A stretch of 57,100 nt of DNA from CAVLDP01 sp963661945. Its GTDB lineage: Bacteria > Bacillota > Clostridia > Lachnospirales > Lachnospiraceae. The position numbers were made by a program, and so were the translations under genes. This document shows positions 8,150 to 15,707 of this stretch, in pieces. The notes under the pieces were generated by a model. That model was given only the letters and a program-made list of their open reading frames with translations. It ran no database searches and was not told where the DNA came from. Each line of letters begins with the position of its first letter. Positions within the stretch are counted from its first letter, which is position 1. The DNA lies in NCBI GenBank assembly GCA_963661945.1, contig CAVLDP010000015.1:1-57100 (forward strand), read 5' to 3'.

Positions 8150-8187
8150 TTGTCATTTCACCTGGTAAATGGAGCGTCGATTAGGGG
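8150..8187. repeat. Diverged fragment of the inverted-repeat element
   Basis: About 34 bases starting TTTGTCATTTCAC match the reverse complement of the left half of the 7553-7779 element at about 30 positions, including TGGTAA and AGCGTCGATT. Similarity fades into the tetR stop region. Together the two copies bracket the antitoxin gene. Confidence 0.6.
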
Positions 8188-8189
8188 CT

Positions 8190-8723
8190 TTAGTGAGGCG
8201 TAGGTGCGGGTGCAGTCTTCTTCGCATTCTCAATTAACTTTGCAAGTTCTGTACCGGATTCTATCATTCCTCGCTTAATCCATTCATGAACCCAGCCGTA
8301 AGTCATGTAGGCAATGGATGTATATAGATAGGCCAATGCATTCGGCAGTTCTTCGCTGATTGAAAACTGAGAAATGATTGTTTCTTCGACGATATTATCG
8401 AGTCCCGCCTGATATACATTCAGGTAGAATCCAGAATGTTCTTTCATATAATCCAGCAGGCTGATAAGCGTTGCACTGAAATTATCCGTTCCATCCATAG
8501 CGAAGCTTCCGCCCCAATCTCTGATTAGGCGAGCGGATTCCTGCCTCAGAACATCCTCTAGATCCGTATAGTTGCGATAAAAGGATGCCCTTCCAATTTC
8601 CGCACGTTTCGTGAGCGTACTGATTACAATAGAGTCAAATGGCTGCTCTTTCATCATTTTAAGTAGCGTACTCAGTATCTGAGTCCGGACATATTGGTTC
8701 TTCTCTCCATTATTCATATTCAT
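8190..8723 (-). CDS. TetR/AcrR-family transcriptional repressor
   Basis: A 177-residue regulator with an N-terminal TetR helix-turn-helix: the segment FDSIVISTLTKRAEIGRASF followed by YRNYTDLEDVL is the conserved core. The C-terminal ligand domain (about 75-165) has no recognisable specificity. I start at the ATG at 8723, 11 bases after AGGAGG; the in-frame GTG at 8735 overlaps that site and is less likely. It is divergent from the esterase gene, with overlapping promoters and palindromes between them, so autoregulation and control of the esterase are likely. The C-terminal APAPTPH tail lies next to the repeat fragment and may be altered by it. Confidence 0.85.
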   Translation of the reverse strand: MNMNNGEKNQYVRTQILSTLLKMMKEQPFDSIVISTLTKRAEIGRASFYRNYTDLEDVLRQESARLIRDWGGSFAMDGTDNFSATLISLLDYMKEHSGFYLNVYQAGLDNIVEETIISQFSISEELPNALAYLYTSIAYMTYGWVHEWIKRGMIESGTELAKLIENAKKTAPAPTPH

Positions 8724-8745
8724 GCGATGAGACACCTCCTATACG

Positions 8746-8817
8746 ATTGTCTCATTTTCGATGAGACAATTGACACATCGATAAGAGGACGATACAATCG
8801 TCCCAACAGATTGTCAA
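8746..8817. promoter_or_regulatory. Overlapping divergent promoters with operators
   Basis: Plus strand: TTGACA (8770-8775), 17 bases, TACAAT (8793-8798), for the esterase. Minus strand: TTGACA (8812-8817), 17 bases, TATCGT (8789-8794), for tetR. A perfect palindrome ATTGTCTCAT/ATGAGACAAT (8746-8755, 8761-8770) touches the plus -35. A second, GGACGAT/ATCGTCC (8787-8793, 8797-8803), covers both -10 boxes. These are probable TetR operators. Confidence 0.75.
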
Positions 8818-8845
8818 GAGGCAATACCAAAGGAAGGGAGCGAAC

Positions 8846-9982
8846 ATGACAAAGAAAAAATTTGGGATTGGAAAAATTCTATTGATTGTGCTCTTAATTG
8901 TAGTTGTAGCCACGGTAATTATTATGAAGATTGCCATCCATAAGATTACTGACGGCGCTGAGATTGAAGAATTAAGCACCGACTATCAGACAGGTACCTG
9001 GTATCATGTTACGCCGGACGGAGCGGTTGATTCAACTGGGGAACAATGGCACGGCCTGGTGCGCATCGGCACGGAAAATAAAGTTGTGATCAATTTCTAC
9101 GGAGGCGGTGTAAGCATCAATGAGGATACCGCAAAAGAAGGCGAAGACTTCTATTTCCATACGATGGGAGACCAGGAGTTTGCACAGAATATCGGTATCT
9201 CGGCATATGATAATAAAAATGCGCTCAAGGACTGGACCTTTGTCAATATTCCATACTGCACCGGTGACTGGCATATTGGCACAAATGACTTCCCATATAC
9301 CGATAAGGAAGGGAATTCGCAGATTCTGTATCATCATGGATATACCAATTTCAAATTGATGATGGACATGCTGATGCCTTATCTTGGCAATCCCGATGCA
9401 GTGCTTGTTACAGGATGGTCGGGTGGAGGCTTTGGCGCGTCATTCCTTGCAGAGGAGATATTTCAGGACTATTTCCCAGAGACAGGAAATCAAACTGTTC
9501 TTGTAGATGCGGCGTTTCTACTGAAGGACGACTGGAAGGAAATTGCAGACAATGTGTGGGGAACACCCGCTCATATTGCTAATCGTTTCACCGGAGACAA
9601 CCTCGTGCTAGACTCCCTTCGGTCGCTTTCTTCTAATGTTCCTGATGCCAAGATACTCTTTCTCTGTTCGGTTCGGGACTCTTCCCTTACGCAGTACCAG
9701 AATTATCTGAACGGCGAATCCTTTGAAGCGACAGAAGAAAGTGGACAGGAATTTGAGAAGAACCTGAAGACTATGGTCGACGAGCTCCTTGCCCTGCCGA
9801 ACACCTCCGCATTCATCTGGAGCGACAAGGACGGTGACACTGAACTAACCGGTCATACCGTTACCATGATTCAGTTTGTGGATGCAAAGTACGGTGGAGT
9901 CAAAGTCTCAGACTGGCTGATCGATGCCATAAACGGGGATCTAACCAGCCATGGAATGGATTTATTCTCCCTAAGCTTGTGA
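8846..9982 (+). CDS. Membrane-anchored pectin acetylesterase/Notum-like hydrolase
   Basis: A 378-residue protein with one N-terminal membrane segment (about 9-31) and an extracellular alpha/beta-hydrolase-like domain of the pectin acetylesterase/Notum family. VVINFYGGGVS forms the oxyanion region, NIPYCTGDWHIG is a family signature, Ser192 in GWSGGGFGA is the likely nucleophile, and LTGHT near the C-terminus supplies the histidine. It probably removes an acyl group from a polysaccharide or other surface substrate. The actual substrate is unknown. A strong ribosome site precedes the ATG. It is divergent from tetR and likely repressed by it. Confidence 0.75.
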   Translation: MTKKKFGIGKILLIVLLIVVVATVIIMKIAIHKITDGAEIEELSTDYQTGTWYHVTPDGAVDSTGEQWHGLVRIGTENKVVINFYGGGVSINEDTAKEGEDFYFHTMGDQEFAQNIGISAYDNKNALKDWTFVNIPYCTGDWHIGTNDFPYTDKEGNSQILYHHGYTNFKLMMDMLMPYLGNPDAVLVTGWSGGGFGASFLAEEIFQDYFPETGNQTVLVDAAFLLKDDWKEIADNVWGTPAHIANRFTGDNLVLDSLRSLSSNVPDAKILFLCSVRDSSLTQYQNYLNGESFEATEESGQEFEKNLKTMVDELLALPNTSAFIWSDKDGDTELTGHTVTMIQFVDAKYGGVKVSDWLIDAINGDLTSHGMDLFSLSL

Positions 9983-10020
9983 TTATAGGATATAGGCAAG
10001 CGCCTACATCTACATAAATA

Positions 10021-11532
10021 CTAGTCCAGGTGACAAGCCTTCCTGCATAATGCCTCATAAGTCATCTCTTCCGCCTCCAGATAGTCACTAATGCCATACT
10101 CCCTAAGCGCTCTACTGGTCGTCGGTCCAATAGAGTAGACTTCCGCTGGAAGGGCTGCTTTATCTCCAGGTGATGTGCAAAGCTCCATAATTCTACGCAC
10201 AGCAGATGCACTGGTGAAGGCTATTGCATCTGCTGATGCAATCTGAGTCCGATAGGCGCAAAGAAGATCCTCACTATAGGAAATCGGACAGTTCTCATAG
10301 AGTATGAATTCCTTAAATCCTGGGTATAACTTCAAGGCTTCCAAGATTTCCTGGCCGCCTTCTCTTCCCTTCAAATACCATATCCTGCTATCATCTGAAA
10401 TGATCCCAGACAGTTCCTCTGCAAGAGATTTGCCACATGATTTGCTGGGACAGAAGTCTGCAAGGATGCCATGTCTCCTAAGTGACTCCCTTGTCTTTTG
10501 ACCAATTACTACAAATCTCGTCTTTGCAAAGCTTCGAAGATCCATTTCCATCTCAGAGAGTGACAGAAAGAATGCTTCCACTCCATTTCGGCTGGTGAAG
10601 ATTATGAAATCTGGCACGCTAGATGGATCAGTTGGAAATGATGGGCTCATTCGTCTAATCCTGCCAATTACAATTTCATGTGCGCTCATCCCTTCCTTTC
10701 GAAGGCGGCTGGCAAGAGATGCTTCCCCTGATTCCACCAGGCCTCGAATCATAGGAACGATACAGGTCCTTATCTTTTCCTTTGTGCCCCCACATAATCG
10801 CTCCTGAAGTGACACTACATTTCCAACAACAATAATTGCAGGCGATGTAATTCCTTCTATCGCTACAAGGGAGGCAATATCAGCAAGTCTACCTACCACA
10901 CTTCTCTGCATTGGTGTCGTAGCATGAGAGATCACAGCGGCAGGAGTATCTGCGGATCGTCCAGCTTGCATCAGGTGCTCTGCAACCTCTCCTACATGGG
11001 CCAGCCCCATCAGAAAGACAAGTGTCTCTGACTCTACATTCATTCCATCAAAATCAATCGATGCGAGAGTATCCTCCTTGCCGTGGGCTGTTAGGACGCG
11101 AAATGAGGTGGCAACTCCGCGATGGGTAATCGGAATGCCCGCTGCTGCAAGGCCTGCGACAGCAGATGTCACCCCAGGCACAACCTCAAAGCAAATCCCA
11201 TGTTCCATAAGATATAGCCCCTCTTCTCCGCCTCTTCCAAAGACGTAGGAGTCTCCTCCCTTCAGTCGCACCGTAAGCTTATATTCTTTTGCCTTCTCAA
11301 GAAGAAGTTCATTAATCTTGTCCTGGGGCAAGGTATGGTGATGATTCTCTTTTCCAACATAGATACATTCTGCATCTTCCCTTGCCATGGCAAGAAGTTC
11401 TGGAGATGCAAGTCGATCGTAAATGATACAGTCGGCTCTCTTAATGGCATCTAACCCCTTTAACGTAAGAAGGCCTGGGTCACCCGGCCCAGCCCCTACA
11501 AGAATCACTCTGGTATTCCAATCTTCTCTCAA
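10021..11532 (-). CDS. cobA/hemD: Uroporphyrinogen-III methyltransferase/synthase fusion
   Basis: A 503-residue bifunctional enzyme. Residues about 8-245 are the SAM-dependent uroporphyrinogen-III C-methyltransferase (VGAGPGDPGL at 12-21, RLKGGDSYVFGRGGEE, GIPITHRG) giving precorrin-2. Residues about 255-500 are uroporphyrinogen-III synthase HemD, which closes the tetrapyrrole ring. This fusion is common in Clostridia. The start is a TTG with GGAG seven bases before it; no in-frame ATG fits. It is the last gene of the sulfur/siroheme operon, 17 bases after hemC. Its product serves both siroheme for the sulfite reductase and the cobalamin operon. Confidence 0.93.
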   Translation of the reverse strand: MREDWNTRVILVGAGPGDPGLLTLKGLDAIKRADCIIYDRLASPELLAMAREDAECIYVGKENHHHTLPQDKINELLLEKAKEYKLTVRLKGGDSYVFGRGGEEGLYLMEHGICFEVVPGVTSAVAGLAAAGIPITHRGVATSFRVLTAHGKEDTLASIDFDGMNVESETLVFLMGLAHVGEVAEHLMQAGRSADTPAAVISHATTPMQRSVVGRLADIASLVAIEGITSPAIIVVGNVVSLQERLCGGTKEKIRTCIVPMIRGLVESGEASLASRLRKEGMSAHEIVIGRIRRMSPSFPTDPSSVPDFIIFTSRNGVEAFFLSLSEMEMDLRSFAKTRFVVIGQKTRESLRRHGILADFCPSKSCGKSLAEELSGIISDDSRIWYLKGREGGQEILEALKLYPGFKEFILYENCPISYSEDLLCAYRTQIASADAIAFTSASAVRRIMELCTSPGDKAALPAEVYSIGPTTSRALREYGISDYLEAEEMTYEALCRKACHLD

Positions 11533-11549
11533 GTTCTATCTCCAATCTA

Positions 11550-12437
11550 TCATCCAAGCTTGGCACGAATAATTCTGGCTGCCTCCTCTGCTGCCTGAAG
11601 TCCGTCCTCTGCTGTCACTGATGTTCTAACCAGCGCAGAACCATCCTCTCTACCGAATAAAGCAAAGAGGGTCATTCTGCCATCTGCTTCCTCTCTCGCA
11701 TAGGCCCCAACTGGAAGATGACAGTCTCCGTGCATTGCATGGACAAATGCCATCTCTGTCTCTACTATCCGGCCCGTCACCTCGTCCGAGAGCGCATTTA
11801 GCTTCTCCATAAGTACCGTATCATCTGCGCGAAGCTCCAGCGCCAGAACGCCCTGACAGGCAGCCGGTATCATCTCTTCCTCTGAGAAATATTCCGTAAT
11901 CTCATCATCTCTATGAATCCGCTTAAGTCCTGCGGCGGCCAAGATGATTCCATCCAAGTCCTCTTCCCTAAGCTTACGTATTCTGGTATCAACATTTCCA
12001 CGAATTGGCACAATAGTGAGGTCGGGACGAATCTCAAGAAGCTCTGCCTCTCGCCTCTTGCTTCCCGTTCCAATCCTGGCATGAAGCGGAAGCTCTCTAA
12101 GCAAGAGCCCTCCCTTAGAAATGAGAACATCCCTCGGATCCTCTCTCCGCCAAGCCTTGGCAAAGACAAGCCCTTTTGCCGGCTCCTCATCCATATCCTT
12201 CATGCTATGAACCGCAAGATCAATCTGGCCAGAGCATAAGGCCTGCTCTATCGTATCGACAAAGATCCCCTTGCCAGAGCTTGTATCCAGTCGAATATCC
12301 TGCCTTAGGTCTCCTGTCGTCTCTATCTTCACAACCTCAAAGGAATCCTCTGGATAAGCCCTCTTCAGTTCCTCAATCACCTGATTTGTCTGTGCTAATG
12401 CAAGAGATGATCCTCTCGTTCCAACTCTATAATTCAT
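11550..12437 (-). CDS. hemC: Porphobilinogen deaminase HemC
   Basis: A 295-residue hydroxymethylbilane synthase that polymerises four porphobilinogens. N-terminal GTRGSSLALAQT, the HSMKDMD loop (residues 77-83) and the cofactor-carrying Cys239 in GDCHLPVGAY are visible. The Cys context is GDC rather than the more common GGC. The gene overlaps the upstream dehydrogenase gene by 11 bases and its ribosome site lies inside that gene. hemA, hemL and hemB, needed to reach porphobilinogen, are not in the window. Placement suggests supply of siroheme for sulfite reduction. Confidence 0.95.
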   Translation of the reverse strand: MNYRVGTRGSSLALAQTNQVIEELKRAYPEDSFEVVKIETTGDLRQDIRLDTSSGKGIFVDTIEQALCSGQIDLAVHSMKDMDEEPAKGLVFAKAWRREDPRDVLISKGGLLLRELPLHARIGTGSKRREAELLEIRPDLTIVPIRGNVDTRIRKLREEDLDGIILAAAGLKRIHRDDEITEYFSEEEMIPAACQGVLALELRADDTVLMEKLNALSDEVTGRIVETEMAFVHAMHGDCHLPVGAYAREEADGRMTLFALFGREDGSALVRTSVTAEDGLQAAEEAARIIRAKLG

Positions 12438-13059
12438 CTTCGCTCAGTAACTCCTCTAATTCGTCCTCAGTCGGCATCCTATGCTGTTCTATCGAAAAGT
12501 CATAGACCCTATGATAGAAAGCCTTTCGCTTCTCCTCCGTCTCAAGCCGTCCTCTCACTATAGGGCGAATTCCACCCAGGTATTCATTTACCTCTCCAAG
12601 AAATGGTGTCAGTCTATCTTCCATCTCTTCTCGAAGGATCTGCGTAAGAAGGGGACTTCTGCCGCCACTGGAGAAGGAAGCAACGAGATTCTCCTCCTTC
12701 ACATAGGAGGGAAAGATAAAGCTGCAATCCTCTTTCAAATCTACCGCATTCACAGGAATTCCTCTTCTCATGCATTCCACTGCAATCTCATGATTTAACT
12801 TCGCATCATCCGTTGCAGCAACGACAAGGACATATTCTCGAAGCAATGAGTCCCTACCAAAGTCTTCCTCTATCAGAGATAGTGCATCCCCATATGTTCT
12901 GGCAAGATCCTTCATCTCCTGACTCATACACTTGGACCGGACAAAAACCCTGGCATCAAAATCCAGAAGAACCTCCACCTTACGCAGTGCAACCCTTCCT
13001 CCGCCAACTACCAGACAAGGCTGATTCGTCAAATCAATATACATAGGAAAATAAGCCAT
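12427..13059 (-). CDS. Precorrin-2 dehydrogenase (Met8/SirC-like)
   Basis: A 210-residue siroheme-synthase N-terminal-type enzyme that oxidises precorrin-2 to sirohydrochlorin with NAD+. The Rossmann loop LVVGGGRVALRK is at 17-28. VVAATDDAKLN (79-89) and NAVDLKEDCSFIFPS (104-118) are the family's conserved dinucleotide and active-site segments. Some homologues also insert iron. No separate sirohydrochlorin ferrochelatase (SirB) is present, so this protein may do both steps; the sequence cannot settle that. It lies 16 bases downstream of bioY and overlaps hemC. Confidence 0.9.
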   Translation of the reverse strand: MAYFPMYIDLTNQPCLVVGGGRVALRKVEVLLDFDARVFVRSKCMSQEMKDLARTYGDALSLIEEDFGRDSLLREYVLVVAATDDAKLNHEIAVECMRRGIPVNAVDLKEDCSFIFPSYVKEENLVASFSSGGRSPLLTQILREEMEDRLTPFLGEVNEYLGGIRPIVRGRLETEEKRKAFYHRVYDFSIEQHRMPTEDELEELLSEDEL

Positions 13060-13075
13060 GACAAGTCCTCATTTC

Positions 13076-13648
13076 TCATTCAAAGAGCATCTTCTGAAAG
13101 AAAGGACGAACCTTCAGGCAGAAAGAAACCGCAAAAACGCAAAGCAGAAAATCCGGAAGAATCGTAATCAGACAATACTGGGCAATCACCGCCGCCCAAG
13201 AAATCTCGGACCCCAGATAGAAGTTCTGCAGGAGGTAGAAATAGATTGCCCCAACCGCATAATAGACGATTTCTCCAATCGCTGCAGTCAGAAGCATAAC
13301 AGGAAATGAATTAGCCTTAAGCATTCGACTAATAAATCCAATCAAAAAGCAGGCCGGAACAAATCCCAGCAAGAAGCCAAATCCCGGTCGAAAAATATAA
13401 GAAATTCCACCACCTGCTGCAAAAACCGGAAAGCCCATAAGACCAATCAAGAGGTATACAATGACGCTCACACTGCCAAGAGTCTCTCCCAGAAGAAATC
13501 CCGCCATCAGGACGAAAAACCACTGCAGAGAAAAATGCATCGTATATAGAGGAAGCGGTATCTCGATCCTTATAAATGCGCCAACGGCAATTAAGGATGC
13601 GAACATACCGCACAAAATAATATCCTTTGTTCCAAGCTTTGCTACCAT
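13076..13648 (-). CDS. bioY: Biotin transporter substrate-binding component BioY
   Basis: A 190-residue membrane protein with about six helices, the S component of a biotin ECF transporter. The conserved GFPVFAAGGGISYIF and PGFGFLLGFVPA segments are diagnostic of BioY. No bioM/bioN or general ECF module is adjacent, so it would work alone or share the cell's common energising module. It overlaps the hcyD stop by 7 bases and is followed 16 bases later by the precorrin-2 dehydrogenase gene. It is therefore embedded in the sulfur operon, where a biotin function is unexpected. Confidence 0.9.
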   Translation of the reverse strand: MVAKLGTKDIILCGMFASLIAVGAFIRIEIPLPLYTMHFSLQWFFVLMAGFLLGETLGSVSVIVYLLIGLMGFPVFAAGGGISYIFRPGFGFLLGFVPACFLIGFISRMLKANSFPVMLLTAAIGEIVYYAVGAIYFYLLQNFYLGSEISWAAVIAQYCLITILPDFLLCVFAVSFCLKVRPFFQKMLFE

Positions 13649-14076
13649 CTATTATATTCCTCTGAGAAAATCTGTAGATCCTCCTTGCGGACTTCTCCTC
13701 CCTCTATATGAAATGCATTCAGCACTGGATTCTGACCCATAAAGGATAGAATCATATAGACAGCCTTCGGATCATAAGCAAGTCTGATATCTTCCTCTGA
13801 CGGCCTGGATGGCGACTCTGGGTGAGAGTGCCAGTTACCAAGCGGAGTAAGTCCACTCGCTCTCATATCCTTGATGGCCGATAGCTGTTCCTTTGGATCC
13901 ATGGTGAAATGATCCACCGCTTCATCTACATTCTTAAGATAATAAATCTTCTGAATCTCAAGTCCAGACTCATCGCTTCTTCCCGCGAGAAGGCCACAAG
14001 CCTCATTGGGAAGGAGCAATCTGGCATTCGATACCATCTCATCCAAGAGATGATAATGCATTCTAACGATACTCAT
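13642..14076 (-). CDS. hcyD: JAMM/MPN metallopeptidase for sulfur carrier (HcyD-like)
   Basis: A 144-residue zinc peptidase of the M67/Mec+ type. The full JAMM signature is present: Glu25, then His83-x-His85, seven residues, Ser93-x2-Asp96 (HSHPESPSRPSEED). In the Wolinella route HcyD trims the C-terminal residue from the sulfur carrier and later releases homocysteine from it. In mycobacteria Mec+ releases cysteine from CysO. Here the gene sits directly after the E1-like gene and two genes after a ThiS-like protein ending in GGGC, which gives the peptidase an obvious substrate. Assignment to the methionine rather than the cysteine route rests on the neighbouring metY. Confidence 0.9.
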   Translation of the reverse strand: MSIVRMHYHLLDEMVSNARLLLPNEACGLLAGRSDESGLEIQKIYYLKNVDEAVDHFTMDPKEQLSAIKDMRASGLTPLGNWHSHPESPSRPSEEDIRLAYDPKAVYMILSFMGQNPVLNAFHIEGGEVRKEDLQIFSEEYNRW

Positions 14077-14079
14077 ATC

Positions 14080-14889
14080 CTACTTCTTATCCTCGCACAC
14101 TGCCTGCTCATAATCAATCGGCTCTAAGATCGTCGGATGATCGCCACATACCTCACAATTATGGGTATCCTTTGGTAGCTTCACCTTGCGAAATTCCATA
14201 GTGAGGGCATCATAGGTCAGTAGATATCCAGTTAGAAGTTCTCCTACACCAGTAATATACTTGATGGCCTCCATTGCCTGCAAGGAACCAATGACTCCAC
14301 CCATTGCTCCAATAACGCCAGCCTGCTTACAGGTTGGTACCGCATCCTTTGGTGGTGGATTCTTGAATACGCAGCGGTAGCATGGACCCTCTCCCGGCAC
14401 ATATGTCATAAGCTGGCCCTTGAAACGAATGATTCCAGCATGGCAAAATGGCTTCTTCTCCAGAACGCAGGCATCATTTATCAGGAACTTAGCTGGAAAA
14501 TTATCCGTACCATCGATGATAAAATCGTATTCTCTTACAAGCTCTCTAATATTGCTGGAATCCACAAACATACGATAGGTATTCACCGTAACATCCGGAT
14601 TCATGGCATTCATGGTCTCCTTTGCCGACTTCACCTTGGCCTTGCCAATATCCGCAGTGCTATGAATAATCTGTCTCTGCAGGTTGGATAAATCAACTTC
14701 ATCTGCATCTGCAATTCCGATCGTACCAACACCTGCTGCTGCAAGATACATAGCAGCCGGTGCACCCAGTCCACCTGCACCAATAATTAGTACCTTGGCA
14801 TTTAGTAGCTTCTTCTGTCCCTTGGCGCCAATCTCCTTCAGAATAATATGACGGGAATAACGCTCAATCTGTTCATCTGTCATTGCCAT
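14080..14889 (-). CDS. hcyF: E1-like sulfur-carrier adenylyltransferase (HcyF-like)
   Basis: A 269-residue ThiF/MoeB/HesA-family enzyme that would adenylate the C-terminal glycine of the sulfur carrier. RYSRHIILKEIG, the nucleotide loop GAGGLGAPAA, the adenylation Asp region DADEVDLSNLQRQ and DGTDNFPAKFL are classic. The structural zinc pairs are CYRC and CEVC. The likely start is the ATG at 14889, forming a TAATG overlap with the hcyS stop and about 10 bases after GGAGG; an ATG two codons upstream is too close to that site. In Wolinella, HcyF uses sulfide directly to give the thiocarboxylate, which fits the adjacent sulfite reductase. Confidence 0.9.
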   Translation of the reverse strand: MAMTDEQIERYSRHIILKEIGAKGQKKLLNAKVLIIGAGGLGAPAAMYLAAAGVGTIGIADADEVDLSNLQRQIIHSTADIGKAKVKSAKETMNAMNPDVTVNTYRMFVDSSNIRELVREYDFIIDGTDNFPAKFLINDACVLEKKPFCHAGIIRFKGQLMTYVPGEGPCYRCVFKNPPPKDAVPTCKQAGVIGAMGGVIGSLQAMEAIKYITGVGELLTGYLLTYDALTMEFRKVKLPKDTHNCEVCGDHPTILEPIDYEQAVCEDKK

Positions 14890-15095
14890 TAGCATCCACC
14901 TCCCATGAAATAGAGGAATTCTACATTGTCTCCATCCTTAAGTAAGGTTTTTGCCTTCTCCTCAGATGGTACGAACTCTTCATTGATGGATACCGTAACA
15001 TAATCTGGCATATCCACATGCTCAAGCTCTATCAGTTCTGGAAGGGTAAGTCCCTCCTTGTATTCCTTGTTCTCTCCTGCAACTGTAATCTTCAT
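14889..15095 (-). CDS. hcyS: ThiS/MoaD-like sulfur carrier ending in GGGC
   Basis: A 68-residue beta-grasp (ubiquitin-like) sulfur carrier. It begins MKITVAGENKEYKEGLTLPE and ends FLYFMGGGC. Carriers used directly end in Gly-Gly; this one has one extra residue, Cys, so it needs trimming by the JAMM peptidase encoded two genes on before HcyF can activate it. The Wolinella homologue is reported to carry a C-terminal Ala instead. I chose the ATG at 15095; an in-frame GTG four codons earlier is possible. ThiS for thiamine or MoaD for molybdopterin are alternatives, but no thi or moa genes are nearby. Confidence 0.88.
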   Translation of the reverse strand: MKITVAGENKEYKEGLTLPELIELEHVDMPDYVTVSINEEFVPSEEKAKTLLKDGDNVEFLYFMGGGC

Positions 15096-15139
15096 CTCAT
15101 TTCTCACTTTCTATCTATTCTACTATTTTCTACCGCAAA

Positions 15140-15457
15140 TTACAGTAATGATTCTATCCACTCTGTAAGTTCTGCTGGTCGAAGTGCACCAGTTTTATAA
15201 TCCTTTGCTTCTCCCGCCTGATAGAAAATCAGGGTTGGATTGGCTGTAACTGCATACTCCTCAGCAAGGTCTAAATCATAGTTCGTATTTACCTTGTATA
15301 CGATAATCCTGCCTTCGTAATCATCCTCTGCATCGGCTAGCACCGGCGACAGCCTCTTACATGCCACACAGGAATCCGAATAAAAATCGACAAGAACCGG
15401 AAGTTCACTCTCTAAGACCTTCTCTGTGAAATTATCCTTTGATATTCTCTCAGCCAT
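15140..15457 (-). CDS. Thioredoxin with CVAC active site
   Basis: A 105-residue thioredoxin-fold protein. The redox motif is C30-V-A-C33 preceded by YSDS, instead of the canonical WCGPC, and the cis-proline loop NPTLIFY is intact. It begins two bases after tusA, with GGAGG overlapping that gene's end. Thioredoxin reductase is the first gene of the same operon, so the pair probably provides dedicated electrons, for example to reduce persulfides or disulfides on TusA, the Cys-ended carrier or the sulfite reductase. A monothiol sulfur-transfer role is less likely with both cysteines kept. Confidence 0.87.
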   Translation of the reverse strand: MAERISKDNFTEKVLESELPVLVDFYSDSCVACKRLSPVLADAEDDYEGRIIVYKVNTNYDLDLAEEYAVTANPTLIFYQAGEAKDYKTGALRPAELTEWIESLL

Positions 15458-15459
15458 AT

Positions 15460-15705
15460 CTAATCCTCCACCTTGCGGACAAATAAGGTATAGGTGCCAT
15501 CCTCGTTATCTAAGAGCTTTAGAATCTGATGTCCCTCCTCCTTGATGCTTCTTGGGACATTCTGTACCGGTTCTCCATCATTCATGCGAATGGCAAGAAC
15601 CTCTCCTTCATCGAGCTCATCTAGCGTGACCTTGGCCTTCACAAAGGTTAATGGGCACACCTTATCTGTTATATCAACTTCCTCATCAAATGCTATCTCA
15701 GCCAT
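15460..15705 (-). CDS. tusA: TusA-family sulfur relay protein
   Basis: An 81-residue TusA/SirA-family protein. These small proteins carry a persulfide on one cysteine and pass it on. The conserved CPLTFVKAK motif has the sulfur-carrying Cys17 and downstream Lys. The characteristic two-layer fold pattern follows. It is tightly packed between the sulfite reductase and thioredoxin genes (2-base gaps). Its job here is inferred: an alternative or additional sulfur entry point to the carrier system, besides free sulfide. Many Clostridia carry TusA paralogues for selenium or molybdenum pathways, but no such genes are near. Confidence 0.88.
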   Translation of the reverse strand: MAEIAFDEEVDITDKVCPLTFVKAKVTLDELDEGEVLAIRMNDGEPVQNVPRSIKEEGHQILKLLDNEDGTYTLFVRKVED

Positions 15706-15707
15706 CC

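Noticed and set aside
9993..10006. TAGGC/GCCTA hairpin between the esterase and cobA-hemD genes
   Set aside because: Only five base pairs with no T run, too weak to call a terminator.
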